A DNA stretch of 44,504 bases from Planotetraspora kaengkrachanensis (GTDB lineage Bacteria; Actinomycetota; Actinomycetes; Streptosporangiales; Streptosporangiaceae), in contig NZ_BONV01000045.1 in assembly GCF_016862895.1 (NCBI RefSeq), positions 1 through 44,504 on the forward strand, read 5' to 3'. Made by a program: the position numbers and the translations under genes. The notes beneath the pieces are model-generated. The model was not told the origin of the DNA. It made no database searches and was given only the letters and a program-made list of their open reading frames with translations. The stretch's first letter is position 1. Each line of letters begins with the position of its first letter. Positions 1 through 7,107 of this stretch are shown here, one piece after another.

Positions 1-30
1 CTCATCATGTTCCTTCCGGGGATGTCGTAA
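1..30 (+). CDS. Probable 3' end of kdpB (partial)
   Basis: Frame 1 reads nine codons and then TAA, and its last base is the A of the kdpC start codon (TAATG). A coupled stop/start is what one expects of kdpB just before kdpC. The tail (LIMFLPGMS) is too short to identify on its own, so the call rests on gene order. Confidence 0.4.
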   Translation, partial: LIMFLPGMS

Positions 31-923
31 TGGACCGTCTGCCTAGCTGGATTCGCCAGCACCTCGCCGCGATCAGAGCAGTCATCGTGCTGACTGTGAT
101 CCTCGGCGGTATCTATCCACTGGTCATCACCGGCGTCGCACAGGCGCTGTTCAACTCCAAGGCCGACGGCCAGATCATCGAGAAGAACGGCGCCGAGGTC
201 GGCAGCGCCATCATCGGCCAGAACTTCACCGACAAGGACGGCAACCCGATCGGGAAGTACTTCCAGAGCCGTCCGTCCGCCGCCGGCGACGGGTACGACA
301 TGTTGTCGACCGCCGCGAGCAACCTCGGTCCCGAGGACGTCGTCGACACCCTTCCCGTCCCCGGCGCCACGGACGACGAGGGCAACCCGGACACCGGATC
401 ACAGAGCCTGCTCACCCAGATCTGCGCCAGGTCCAAGGCGGCAGGCGAGCTGAACGGCGTCAGCGGCGCCCGGCCGTACTGCACGGCCGACGGCGTGGGC
501 GCGGTCCTGAAGGTCTTCCCGGCAGCCGGCAAGCCGACCCGCGCGGTCAGCGTCAACCAGGCTTGCCCGGCGGCGCCCTTCATCGCCGACTACCAGGGTG
601 TGAAGGTCGAGTGCGGCAAGCCCGGCGAGGACTACTCGGCCGGCCGGACCGTGCCCGTCCGCGGCGACGCGCCGACGCCCGCGGTTCCCGCGGACGCGAT
701 CACCGCGAGCGGCAGCGGGCTCGACCCGAACATCTCGGTGGCCAACGCCGACCTTCAGGCCCCCCGGGTGGCCAAGGAGCGCGGCCTGGACGTCGCGAAG
801 GTGCGCTCGCTCATCGACGAGAACACCACCGGCAGGGCTCTCGGCTTCATGGGCGAGCCCGCGGTCAACGTCCTGCAGCTCAACCTGGCCCTCGACGACC
901 TGGCCTCCGGCACGGGACAGTGA
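30..923 (+). CDS. kdpC: Potassium-transporting ATPase subunit C (KdpC)
   Basis: Small membrane-anchored subunit of the high-affinity KdpFABC potassium pump, which stabilises the complex next to the KdpB ATPase. The 297-residue product has one N-terminal transmembrane helix (about residues 15-37), the family motif YFQSRPSA (77-84) and the conserved TASGSGLDP block (215-223) followed by the APRVAKERGL stretch. It is longer than the roughly 190-residue enterobacterial protein. The extra length is an insert between about residues 100 and 205 with four cysteines (132, 151, 179, 195), probably extracytoplasmic and possibly disulfide-bonded. I believe this insert occurs in other actinomycete KdpC proteins, but cannot check that here. 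The start overlaps the preceding stop by one base. No kdpD follows; the next gene is a KdpE-type regulator. Confidence 0.95.
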   Translation: MDRLPSWIRQHLAAIRAVIVLTVILGGIYPLVITGVAQALFNSKADGQIIEKNGAEVGSAIIGQNFTDKDGNPIGKYFQSRPSAAGDGYDMLSTAASNLGPEDVVDTLPVPGATDDEGNPDTGSQSLLTQICARSKAAGELNGVSGARPYCTADGVGAVLKVFPAAGKPTRAVSVNQACPAAPFIADYQGVKVECGKPGEDYSAGRTVPVRGDAPTPAVPADAITASGSGLDPNISVANADLQAPRVAKERGLDVAKVRSLIDENTTGRALGFMGEPAVNVLQLNLALDDLASGTGQ

Positions 924-950
924 CGGCCGTGCCAGGGCGACGCTCCCGCA

Positions 951-1082
951 CCGGCCCCGGATTCAGCTCCGGGGCCGGCGCGGGCCCCCGTGGCCGGCGC
1001 GCGCCGGGCGGCGACGCCCGGCGGCGTTCCATCGGCCACTTCGTCCGGCGCTCCGCCGGGCGGCCGGTCCACGGACCGGCCG
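951..1082 (+). other. Cluster of hairpins between kdpC and kdpE
   Basis: Three perfect inverted repeats lie in the 208-base gap: 951-960/969-978 (10 bp, 8-base loop), 1002-1010/1015-1023 (9 bp, GCGA loop of the GNRA class) and 1061-1070/1073-1082 (10 bp, 2-base spacer). A weaker one sits at 1045-1059. None has a U-tract, so they are not classic intrinsic terminators. They could lower readthrough from the kdp genes into kdpE, protect the kdpC mRNA end, or bind a protein. Confidence 0.5.
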
Positions 1083-1131
1083 GATGCTCCACGCGGACCC
1101 TCCCGCCTCGCGGGAAGGACCGGGGGACATC

Positions 1132-1800
1132 GTGACACGCGTTCTCGTCGTCGACGACGAACCCCAGATCATCCGGGCGCTGCGCATCAACCTGGTCGCG
1201 CGCCACTACGAGGTCGCCGTCGCCTCCGACGGGGCGTCGGCGCTCCGCGAGGCGGCCGACTGGCATCCCGACCTGGTCGTGCTCGACCTCGGGTTGCCCG
1301 ACCTCGACGGCGTGGACGTCATCCACGGCCTGCGCGGGTGGACCAACGTCCCGATCATCGTGCTCTCCGGGCGCACCGGGCACCAGGACAAGGTCGACGC
1401 CCTCGACGCGGGCGCCGACGACTATGTCACCAAGCCCTTCGGAATCGACGAGCTGCTCGCCCGCGTCCGGGCGGTCAGCCGCCGGGTCGTGGCCCAGGAG
1501 CCCGGACCCTCCGTGATCCAGATCGGCGACCACTCGGTCGACCTCGTCGACAAGACCGTCTCCGGCGACGTCCGGCTGACGCCCACCGAGTGGCATCTCC
1601 TGGAGATCCTGCTGCGCAACCCGGGCAAGCTGGTCAGCCAGCGGCAGCTGCTGACCCGGGTCTGGGGCGCGGGGTTCCTCAAGGAGACCAACTACCTGCG
1701 CCAGTACATGGCCCAGCTGCGGCGCAAGCTCGAGCGGGATCCCGCTCATCCCGAGCATCTCATCACGGAACCGGGCATGGGCTACCGGTTCAAGCCCTGA
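1132..1800 (+). CDS. kdpE: KdpE-type response regulator
   Basis: OmpR/PhoB-class response regulator expected to control the kdp genes. The 222-residue product has a receiver domain with acidic pocket Asp8/Asp9, phospho-acceptor Asp52 and Lys101 (YVTKPF), then a winged-helix DNA-binding domain from about residue 130 ending in the usual GMGYRFKP. I chose GTG at 1132 because it begins directly at the MTRVLVVDDEP strand. An in-frame ATG at 1084 would add 16 unconserved residues inside the hairpin-rich leader. The sensor kinase KdpD, normally a neighbour, is absent between kdpC and this gene and downstream of it. The following transporter starts 9 bases after the stop, so the two are probably co-transcribed. 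Confidence 0.9.
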   Translation: MTRVLVVDDEPQIIRALRINLVARHYEVAVASDGASALREAADWHPDLVVLDLGLPDLDGVDVIHGLRGWTNVPIIVLSGRTGHQDKVDALDAGADDYVTKPFGIDELLARVRAVSRRVVAQEPGPSVIQIGDHSVDLVDKTVSGDVRLTPTEWHLLEILLRNPGKLVSQRQLLTRVWGAGFLKETNYLRQYMAQLRRKLERDPAHPEHLITEPGMGYRFKP

Positions 1801-1809
1801 GAGGACGCG

Positions 1810-3684
1810 ATGTCCGCAGTAGCGAGCCCGCCCGCCGTTCCCGCGGCGCGGGAGTCCGACGGCGAACGGCACCGGCTCACGGTGATCGGCGGGCTGGCCG
1901 CGCTCTCGCTGGACGCGATGGCGTCCGTGGCGTACGGCCCCGAGGCGATCGTCGTGGTGCTCGCTCTCGCGGGCGGCGCGGGACTGGGCTTCGCCCTCCC
2001 CGTCACCCTGGGGATCGCACTGCTGCTGGCCGTGCTGACCCTGTCCTACCGGCAGGTCATCGCGGCCTTCCCCCAGGGAGGCGGCGCGTACGGGGTGGCG
2101 AAGACCCACCTCGGCCCGCGGGCCGGCCTGCTCGCGGGCGCGAGCCTCATCGTGGACTACGTGCTGAACGTGGCGGTGTCCGTGGCGGCCGGCGTCGCGG
2201 CGCTGACCTCCGCCTTCCCCGGGCTCGTGCCGTACACCGTCTGGTTGTGCCTGGCCGTCCTCGCCCTGGTCACCGCGGTCAACCTGCGGGGCATCGCGCA
2301 CAGCGCCCGCGCCTTCGTCGCGCCCACGGCCGTGTTCGTCGGGGCGATCCTGCTGGTGATCGTGGCGGGTCTGCTCCGTGACGCGCCCGCGACGGCCGTC
2401 GAGCACGCCGCCCAGGCCGGGAACCTGAAGGCAGTCGGCGTCCTGCTGCTGCTCAAGGCCTTCGCGAACGGCTGCGCCTCGCTCACCGGAGTCGAGGCGA
2501 TCGCCAACGCGGTCCCCTCCTTCCGCGCGCCCAGGGTCAGGCGGGCCCAGAACGCGGAGGTCGCCCTCGGCGCGCTGCTGGCGGTCATGCTGATCGGCAT
2601 CGCCGTCCTGATCGGGAAGTTCGCGATCGCGCCCGTCGACGGGATGACCGTGCTCGCGCAGGTCAGCCGGGCGTCCGTGGGCGACGGGCCGCTGTTCTAC
2701 CTGGTGCAGTTCGCGACCGTGGTGCTCCTCGCGCTCGCCGCCAACACCTCCTTCGGCGGCCTGCCCGTGCTGGCCCGGCTGCTCGCCCAGGACAACAACC
2801 TGCCGCACCTGTTCGCCGTGCGCGCCGACAGGAACGTCCACAGGTACGGCATCGCCTTCCTCGCCGTGACCTCCGCCGCGCTGCTGGTCGCGGCACACGG
2901 CGAGATGAACCTGCTGGTCCCGCTGTTCGCCGTCGGGGTCTTCGTCGGCTTCACGTTGTCCCAGGCAGGCATGGTCAGGCACTGGATGACCGACCGGCCC
3001 GACGGGTGGCGCGGGCGCGCGGCGCTGAACGGGTTCGGCGCGCTGCTGACGGCCGTCGCCGCGGTCGTGGTCGCGGTCTCGAAGTTCACCGAGGGCGGCT
3101 GGCTGATCGTGGTCGCGCTCCCGCTGATCGTGCTGCTCATGCGGCGGATCAACCGGTCGTACGCCCTGATCGGCAAGCGCCTGGAACTGGGCAGGACGCC
3201 CGTGCCGCCCCGTCCGCGCAGGTCGCTCGTGGTCGTCCCCGTCCAGCAGGTCAACCGGCTCACACGTGACGCCCTGTCCGCCGCGCTGTCTCTCGGCGAC
3301 CGCGTGGTGGCGGTGCACATCTCCCATCCGGAGAACGAGGAGGGGAGCCGCCGGTTCGGCGAGGACTGGGGCCGCTGGGCGCCCGACGTCGAACTGGTGC
3401 GGCTCTTCGACGCCCACTGGCGGCTGGACGAGCCCCTCGTGGGCTACCTCGGGAGCGTTCCCGAGGCGCACGTGTTCGTGCTCATCGCCGAGGTCGAACC
3501 CGAGCACGTCTGGCAGCGGCTGCTGCAGAACCAGCGCGGCGCCGTCCTCGCCCGCGCGCTGCGCCGGCGCACCGACGTCGTGGTCTGCCGCATGCGGTTC
3601 CGGGTCGGCGGGCCCGCCGAGGAGCAGGCCCAGCAGATGGGACGCGAGACGGAAGGCGACCGGCGCGGGAAGAAGGCCAGATGA
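1810..3684 (+). CDS. KimA-like APC-superfamily potassium transporter
   Basis: The 624-residue protein has about 12 hydrophobic segments (residues ~25-445) and a soluble C-terminal domain (~455-624). The first-helix signature SLDAMASVAYGPEAI is typical of the KUP/KimA (YdaO) branch of the APC superfamily. That branch imports potassium, probably with protons, and in Firmicutes is inhibited by cyclic di-AMP. The start has no overlap but follows kdpE by only 9 bases, and the stop overlaps the next gene by four bases. Sitting directly behind kdpC-kdpE strongly suggests potassium as substrate. I cannot tell from sequence whether its C-terminal domain binds cyclic di-AMP. A general amino-acid permease is the alternative, less likely given the context. 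Confidence 0.85.
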   Translation: MSAVASPPAVPAARESDGERHRLTVIGGLAALSLDAMASVAYGPEAIVVVLALAGGAGLGFALPVTLGIALLLAVLTLSYRQVIAAFPQGGGAYGVAKTHLGPRAGLLAGASLIVDYVLNVAVSVAAGVAALTSAFPGLVPYTVWLCLAVLALVTAVNLRGIAHSARAFVAPTAVFVGAILLVIVAGLLRDAPATAVEHAAQAGNLKAVGVLLLLKAFANGCASLTGVEAIANAVPSFRAPRVRRAQNAEVALGALLAVMLIGIAVLIGKFAIAPVDGMTVLAQVSRASVGDGPLFYLVQFATVVLLALAANTSFGGLPVLARLLAQDNNLPHLFAVRADRNVHRYGIAFLAVTSAALLVAAHGEMNLLVPLFAVGVFVGFTLSQAGMVRHWMTDRPDGWRGRAALNGFGALLTAVAAVVVAVSKFTEGGWLIVVALPLIVLLMRRINRSYALIGKRLELGRTPVPPRPRRSLVVVPVQQVNRLTRDALSAALSLGDRVVAVHISHPENEEGSRRFGEDWGRWAPDVELVRLFDAHWRLDEPLVGYLGSVPEAHVFVLIAEVEPEHVWQRLLQNQRGAVLARALRRRTDVVVCRMRFRVGGPAEEQAQQMGRETEGDRRGKKAR

Positions 3685-4235
3685 GCGCACGCGGCGCCGG
3701 ACATCCGTCGGGGCGGTTCCCGGGCGGATCGACCGGCCCGGACTCCGGGGTGCGGTGGACCCTGCCCGCCATGGTGATCGTGCTCGTCGGCGTCGTGGCC
3801 GGCGTCGTCGCCTGCTTCGTCATGACGCGTGCGGCGGACACCTATCCGCTGACCCACCGGCAGGTCGACGCCCACATCGTGCGGGTGATCGGGCCGCCGG
3901 GCGGTGGACGGTCCGTGCCCGCGCCGGGAGCCGACGTGGAGGTGTCGTGGACGGGCGGGGACGGGGCGGTCCACAGCGGCAGGACGCACGTCGGCCCGCT
4001 TCCGGACCTGAAGGGCTCCGTCCGCGTGTGGGCCGATGCGAGGGAACGGCTGGACTGGGGACCCCCAGGAAACGGCACGATCATTTTGGGATCGGTGCTC
4101 GGGGGGCTCGCGGCGGCGAGTGCCGCATGGTCGGCCGGTCGCCTTCTGCGCGTCGGCCGCCGGGCCTGGACGGCGCGCCGCGCCGTGGCCGGATGGGAGC
4201 GAGAATGGAAGGACATCACCGCCACAGGGCGGTGA
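3681..4235 (+). CDS. Rv1733c-like two-helix membrane protein
   Basis: 184-residue protein with two transmembrane helices (about residues 27-48 and 133-152) enclosing an extracytoplasmic domain of some 85 residues rich in beta-strand patterns (VEVSWTGGDG, SVRVWADARERL). This layout matches the actinobacterial Rv1733c family, whose function is unknown. It overlaps the potassium transporter by ATGA, so it is translationally coupled to it. The stop codon lies inside the 3' arm of the intrinsic terminator. A role in potassium transport or osmotic stress is only an inference from position. Confidence 0.75.
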   Translation: MSARGAGHPSGRFPGGSTGPDSGVRWTLPAMVIVLVGVVAGVVACFVMTRAADTYPLTHRQVDAHIVRVIGPPGGGRSVPAPGADVEVSWTGGDGAVHSGRTHVGPLPDLKGSVRVWADARERLDWGPPGNGTIILGSVLGGLAAASAAWSAGRLLRVGRRAWTARRAVAGWEREWKDITATGR

Positions 4236-4245
4236 TGTCCTTTTT
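4209..4245 (+). terminator. Intrinsic terminator of the potassium gene group
   Basis: A perfect 15-bp stem (4209-4223 with 4228-4242) with an ACAG loop is followed by a run of T ending at 4245. It is the clearest rho-independent terminator in the window. Its 3' arm contains the TGA of the upstream gene. Confidence 0.92.
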
Positions 4246-4272
4246 GCAGGGCTGTTCTGCTAGCGCCGCGGC

Positions 4273-4392
4273 TCAGCCCTGCGGCTCGGGTTCGCCCGCG
4301 GGCCATTCGGCGAGGCGGGCGGTCAGGTACTCCGCGATCGACGCGGAGTCCTCATCCTGGTCGGCCAGGTCCTGTTCGAGGACGCACATCAT
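4273..4392 (-). CDS. Possible 39-residue protein coupled to the SAV_915 gene
   Basis: A 39-codon frame starts at an ATG that overlaps the TGA of the SAV_915 gene as ATGA, the usual actinobacterial coupling arrangement. The product is acidic in its first half (MMCVLEQDLADQDEDS) and has a short amphipathic stretch (IAEYLTARLAEW) before a proline/glutamate-rich end. No family is recognised. It could instead be chance frame openness in GC-rich DNA, but the precise overlap and sensible composition favour a real micro-ORF. Confidence 0.4.
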   Translation of the reverse strand: MMCVLEQDLADQDEDSASIAEYLTARLAEWPAGEPEPQG

Positions 4393-4649
4393 GCGGTCCT
4401 GGCGGCCGGCCGGGACATGGTCCCGGCGGGGTCGATCACGATGCCGATCACGTCGAGGTCGTTGATCATGCACCGGAGCGCGGGTTCGCTGAGGCGTATC
4501 CATTCCTGGTCACTGCCGAGCACCTTGGCCAGCCGTAGCGGCGAGGTGAAGGCCACCGAGGTCTTCTTGCCCGATGCCGTGCGGAACAGGCGAAGGGAAA
4601 GGGAGAGCGTGCCGCGGTTGACGGGCACATATAAAGGATCTTCCAGCAT
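4389..4649 (-). CDS. SAV_915 family protein
   Basis: 86-residue protein recognised by the family pattern near the N-terminus (DPLYVPV, LSLRLFRT), then TSPLRLAKVLG, DQEWIRLSEPALR and VIGIVIDP. This is a small actinobacterial family of unknown function, resembling the N-terminal half of type III secretion chaperone-like SseB folds. The start is well supported: GGAGG lies 7 bases upstream of the ATG. A -10-like TAGCGT on the minus strand at 4688-4683 and two palindromes upstream suggest regulated expression. It is divergent from the ROK regulator. Confidence 0.75.
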   Translation of the reverse strand: MLEDPLYVPVNRGTLSLSLRLFRTASGKKTSVAFTSPLRLAKVLGSDQEWIRLSEPALRCMINDLDVIGIVIDPAGTMSRPAARTA

Positions 4650-4695
4650 GGGTCGCCTCCAGGGAGAACTCGTACAAGGGCGACGCTAGACCCGG

Positions 4696-4730
4696 ATTTC
4701 CGGGAAATGCCTGATCACTACGGAATTCCG
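4696..4730. promoter_or_regulatory. Twin palindromes between SAV_915 and ROK genes
   Basis: ATTTCCGGGAAAT (4696-4708) and CGGAATTCCG (4721-4730) are both perfect palindromes, with centres about two helical turns apart. They lie upstream of the minus-strand SAV_915 gene, next to its -10-like element, and are candidate operators. The regulator is not known; the divergent ROK protein is the nearest candidate. Confidence 0.45.
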
Positions 4731-4836
4731 ACGTCGGTCCCGCGAACGCTGACGCCGCTTTGACGCCCTCGGGACGGCATGCCCGCGCCGGGCGGAGGAT
4801 CCCGGACCCGCCAGGTGCTCTGGCAGAATTCGGAAC

Positions 4837-6054
4837 GTGACACGCGCGGTGCAGCAGACGACACGTGACCTGCGGCGCCACAATCGCTCCGCGTTGCTCT
4901 CGCGCCTGTACGTCCAGGGGCCGACGAGCCGCCAGGACCTGACGATGGAGTCCGGGCTCAGCTCCGCGACGGTGAGCAACGTCGTCTCCGATCTGATCAA
5001 CGACGGCGTCGTCGCCGAGGCCGGGCTGGTCGATTCCGACGGCGGGCGTCCGCGCACGCTCATCCAGGTGCGCGGCGAGTTCGGCCACGTCGTCGGGGTG
5101 GACATCGGCGAGACCCACGTCCAGATCGGGCTGTTCGACTACACGCTCGGGACGCTGGCGACCGCGACGTACTCGGTGGCGGCCACCCGGCTGGAACCCG
5201 AGCCGGTCGTCGGCCTCGTGCTCGCCGGGGTGGCGGAGGTCGTCGCCAAGGCCGGCGTCGACGCGGGCGGCCTGCTCGGGATCGGCGTCGGAGTCCCCGG
5301 GGCCGTGCAGGTCGCCGGGCGCGAACTGGTCTACGCCCCGACCCTCGGCTGGTCCGCGGTGCCCCTCGCCGACATGTTGCGGCGGGACCTTCCCGCGCCG
5401 GTCTACATCGACAACTGCGCCCGCACGCTCGGGCAGGCCGAGATGTGGCGAGGAGCGGGCCGCGGAGCGCGGCGGGCGATCGTCGCGCTCCTCGGCGTCG
5501 GAGTGGGGGCCGCGGTGGCGACGGCGTCCGAGCCGTTCCGCGGCATGGCCGGCCTGACCAGCACGACCAGCGAATGGGGCCACACCGTCATCAACGTGGA
5601 CGGCAGGCCGTGCCGATGCGGGTCACGCGGATGCCTCGAGGCCTACGTGGGGGCGGAGGCGGTCCTCGACGACTACCTGGCGCTTCCTGACGCCCGGCCG
5701 TTCGGGTCGGAGGGGACCGAGGCGCGCCTGGCGGAGCTGGTGGCGCGGGCCGAGGGCGACGGCGGCGCGGCGCAGGTCCTCGGCAGGACCGCGGAGTACC
5801 TGGGCATCGGCATCGCGAACCTGATCAACCTCCTCAGCCCCGACAGGATCGTCCTGTCCGGATGGGTGGGGGAGACCATGGGGGCCGCGATCCTGCCCGC
5901 CGTGCGGGAGACCGTGCGGCGCCACGCCCTGTCCTACATGTACGGCCAGGTCCGCATCGAGCTCGGCCAGCTCGGGCAGGAGGCCGTGGCGCTGGGGGCC
6001 GCCACGTTGCCGGTGGTCCAGGTCCTGGCGAGTGGAGGGTCGCTCCGCGCCTGA
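4837..6054 (+). CDS. ROK family transcriptional regulator
   Basis: 405-residue regulator with an N-terminal winged helix-turn-helix (about residues 10-65, with TSRQDLTMESGLSSATVSNV as the DNA-reading part) fused to a ROK sugar-kinase-like domain from about residue 85. The ROK zinc site is present (His249, Cys259, Cys261, Cys266 in GRPCRCGSRGCLEAY). The kinase catalytic motif is degenerate (IDNCA instead of DNDA), as expected of a regulator that senses a sugar and does not phosphorylate it. The GTG start is 8 bases after a CAGAAT -10-like element at 4823-4828, so translation may be nearly leaderless. It probably regulates nearby carbohydrate-related genes such as the ThuA operon, which is an inference. 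Confidence 0.9.
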   Translation: MTRAVQQTTRDLRRHNRSALLSRLYVQGPTSRQDLTMESGLSSATVSNVVSDLINDGVVAEAGLVDSDGGRPRTLIQVRGEFGHVVGVDIGETHVQIGLFDYTLGTLATATYSVAATRLEPEPVVGLVLAGVAEVVAKAGVDAGGLLGIGVGVPGAVQVAGRELVYAPTLGWSAVPLADMLRRDLPAPVYIDNCARTLGQAEMWRGAGRGARRAIVALLGVGVGAAVATASEPFRGMAGLTSTTSEWGHTVINVDGRPCRCGSRGCLEAYVGAEAVLDDYLALPDARPFGSEGTEARLAELVARAEGDGGAAQVLGRTAEYLGIGIANLINLLSPDRIVLSGWVGETMGAAILPAVRETVRRHALSYMYGQVRIELGQLGQEAVALGAATLPVVQVLASGGSLRA

Positions 6055-6134
6055 CGGCACGGAGCCCGACGTCGCGCCTGGCGGAGGACGACCCCCCTTG
6101 CCATGATCGTCACGCGGTCGTGAGGATGGGGGCC

Positions 6135-7043
6135 ATGCCTGCTTTCACCGCTCCCGACGGGACCGAGCTCGTCTACCACGTGACGGGTGAGGGCGAGCCG
6201 CTGGTCTGCCTGCCCGGCGGGCCGATGCGCGCCTCCGCCTACTTGGGCGATCTCGGCGGGTTGTCGGGGCGCCGCCGCCTGATCATGCTCGACCTGCGCG
6301 GCACCGGCGACTCCGCCGTCCCCTCGGACCCGGCCACGTATCGCTGCGACCGGCAGGTCGCCGACGTCGAGGCCCTGCGCGACCACCTCGGGCTGGACCG
6401 CGTCGACGTCCTCGCGCACTCCGCCGGCGGCGATCTCGCCCTCCTCTACGCGGCGGGGCACCCGCGTCGCGTCCGGACGCTCACGCTGGTCACCGCTCGT
6501 GCGCGCGCCCTGGGCGTGGAGTTCACCGAAGACCACCGCCGGGAGGCGGCGGCCCTGCGCGCGGCCGAGCCCTGGTTCGGCCCCGCGTACGACGCCTACG
6601 AAGCCGTCTGGGCCGGTTCCGCGACCGACGACGACTGGGACGCCGTCGCCCCGTTCTTCTACGGCCGCTGGGACGCCGCCGCCCAGGCGCACGCCGCGGC
6701 CGACCTCGAACAGAGCAACCTGGAGGCGGGGGAGCTGTACGCGGCCTCCGGCGCCTTCGACCCCGGCGCGGCGCGCGCCGCCGTCGCGACGCTGGACGCG
6801 CGGGTCCTGGTCCTCGCGGGCGAGCTGGACGGCGCGCCGCGTCCCGAGGTCGCGGCCGCCGTCGCCCGGATGTTCCCCCGGGCGGAAGCGGCCGTCCTGC
6901 CGGGCGCCGGCCACTACCCGTGGCTCGACGACCCGCGTCGCTTCACCCGCGTCGTGGCGGCGTTCCTCGACGCGGACGGCCCGTCCGCCACGGGGGCGGG
7001 GCAACCGGGATCGCCAGTTGACCTTCAAACGAATGGTACTTAG
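6135..7043 (+). CDS. Alpha/beta hydrolase
   Basis: 302-residue alpha/beta-hydrolase-fold enzyme. The nucleophile elbow is AHSAGG with Ser96, the oxyanion region is LPGGP (26-30), DLRGTGDS precedes the first helix, and the catalytic His is in GAGHYPW near the C-terminus. The order resembles proline iminopeptidase/epoxide-hydrolase-like hydrolases, but the substrate cannot be called. I prefer the ATG at 6135, preceded by GAGGATGGGGG; an in-frame ATG at 6126 would add three residues. The last codons contain the promoter and operator of the next operon, so the two transcription units overlap. Confidence 0.85.
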   Translation: MPAFTAPDGTELVYHVTGEGEPLVCLPGGPMRASAYLGDLGGLSGRRRLIMLDLRGTGDSAVPSDPATYRCDRQVADVEALRDHLGLDRVDVLAHSAGGDLALLYAAGHPRRVRTLTLVTARARALGVEFTEDHRREAAALRAAEPWFGPAYDAYEAVWAGSATDDDWDAVAPFFYGRWDAAAQAHAAADLEQSNLEAGELYAASGAFDPGAARAAVATLDARVLVLAGELDGAPRPEVAAAVARMFPRAEAAVLPGAGHYPWLDDPRRFTRVVAAFLDADGPSATGAGQPGSPVDLQTNGT

Positions 7044-7063
7044 CTTAAGTCGTGGACTAAGTA
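7018..7063 (+). promoter_or_regulatory. Promoter and operator of the aldehyde dehydrogenase operon
   Basis: TTGACC (7018-7023), a 17-base spacer and TAGCTT (7041-7046) form a good housekeeping-type promoter. A 7-bp inverted repeat, TACTTAG (7037-7043) and CTAAGTA (7057-7063), overlaps the -10 and the likely start point, which suits repression. The segment is AT-rich compared with its surroundings. Confidence 0.65.
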
Positions 7064-7107
7064 TCGCGACCCTGGTGCCGCGCACCGGAAGATCCCTCGG
7101 AGTTCGA

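Noticed and set aside
924-1131. A kdpD gene hidden in the gap
   Set aside because: 208 bases are far too short for the sensor kinase, and no kinase motif is present in any frame.
880-3690. Very long open frame on the minus strand opposite kdpE and the potassium transporter (over 900 codons)
   Set aside because: It is antisense to clear genes; composition (His/Gly/Arg/Asp-rich low complexity) and lack of any domain show it is a GC-bias shadow.
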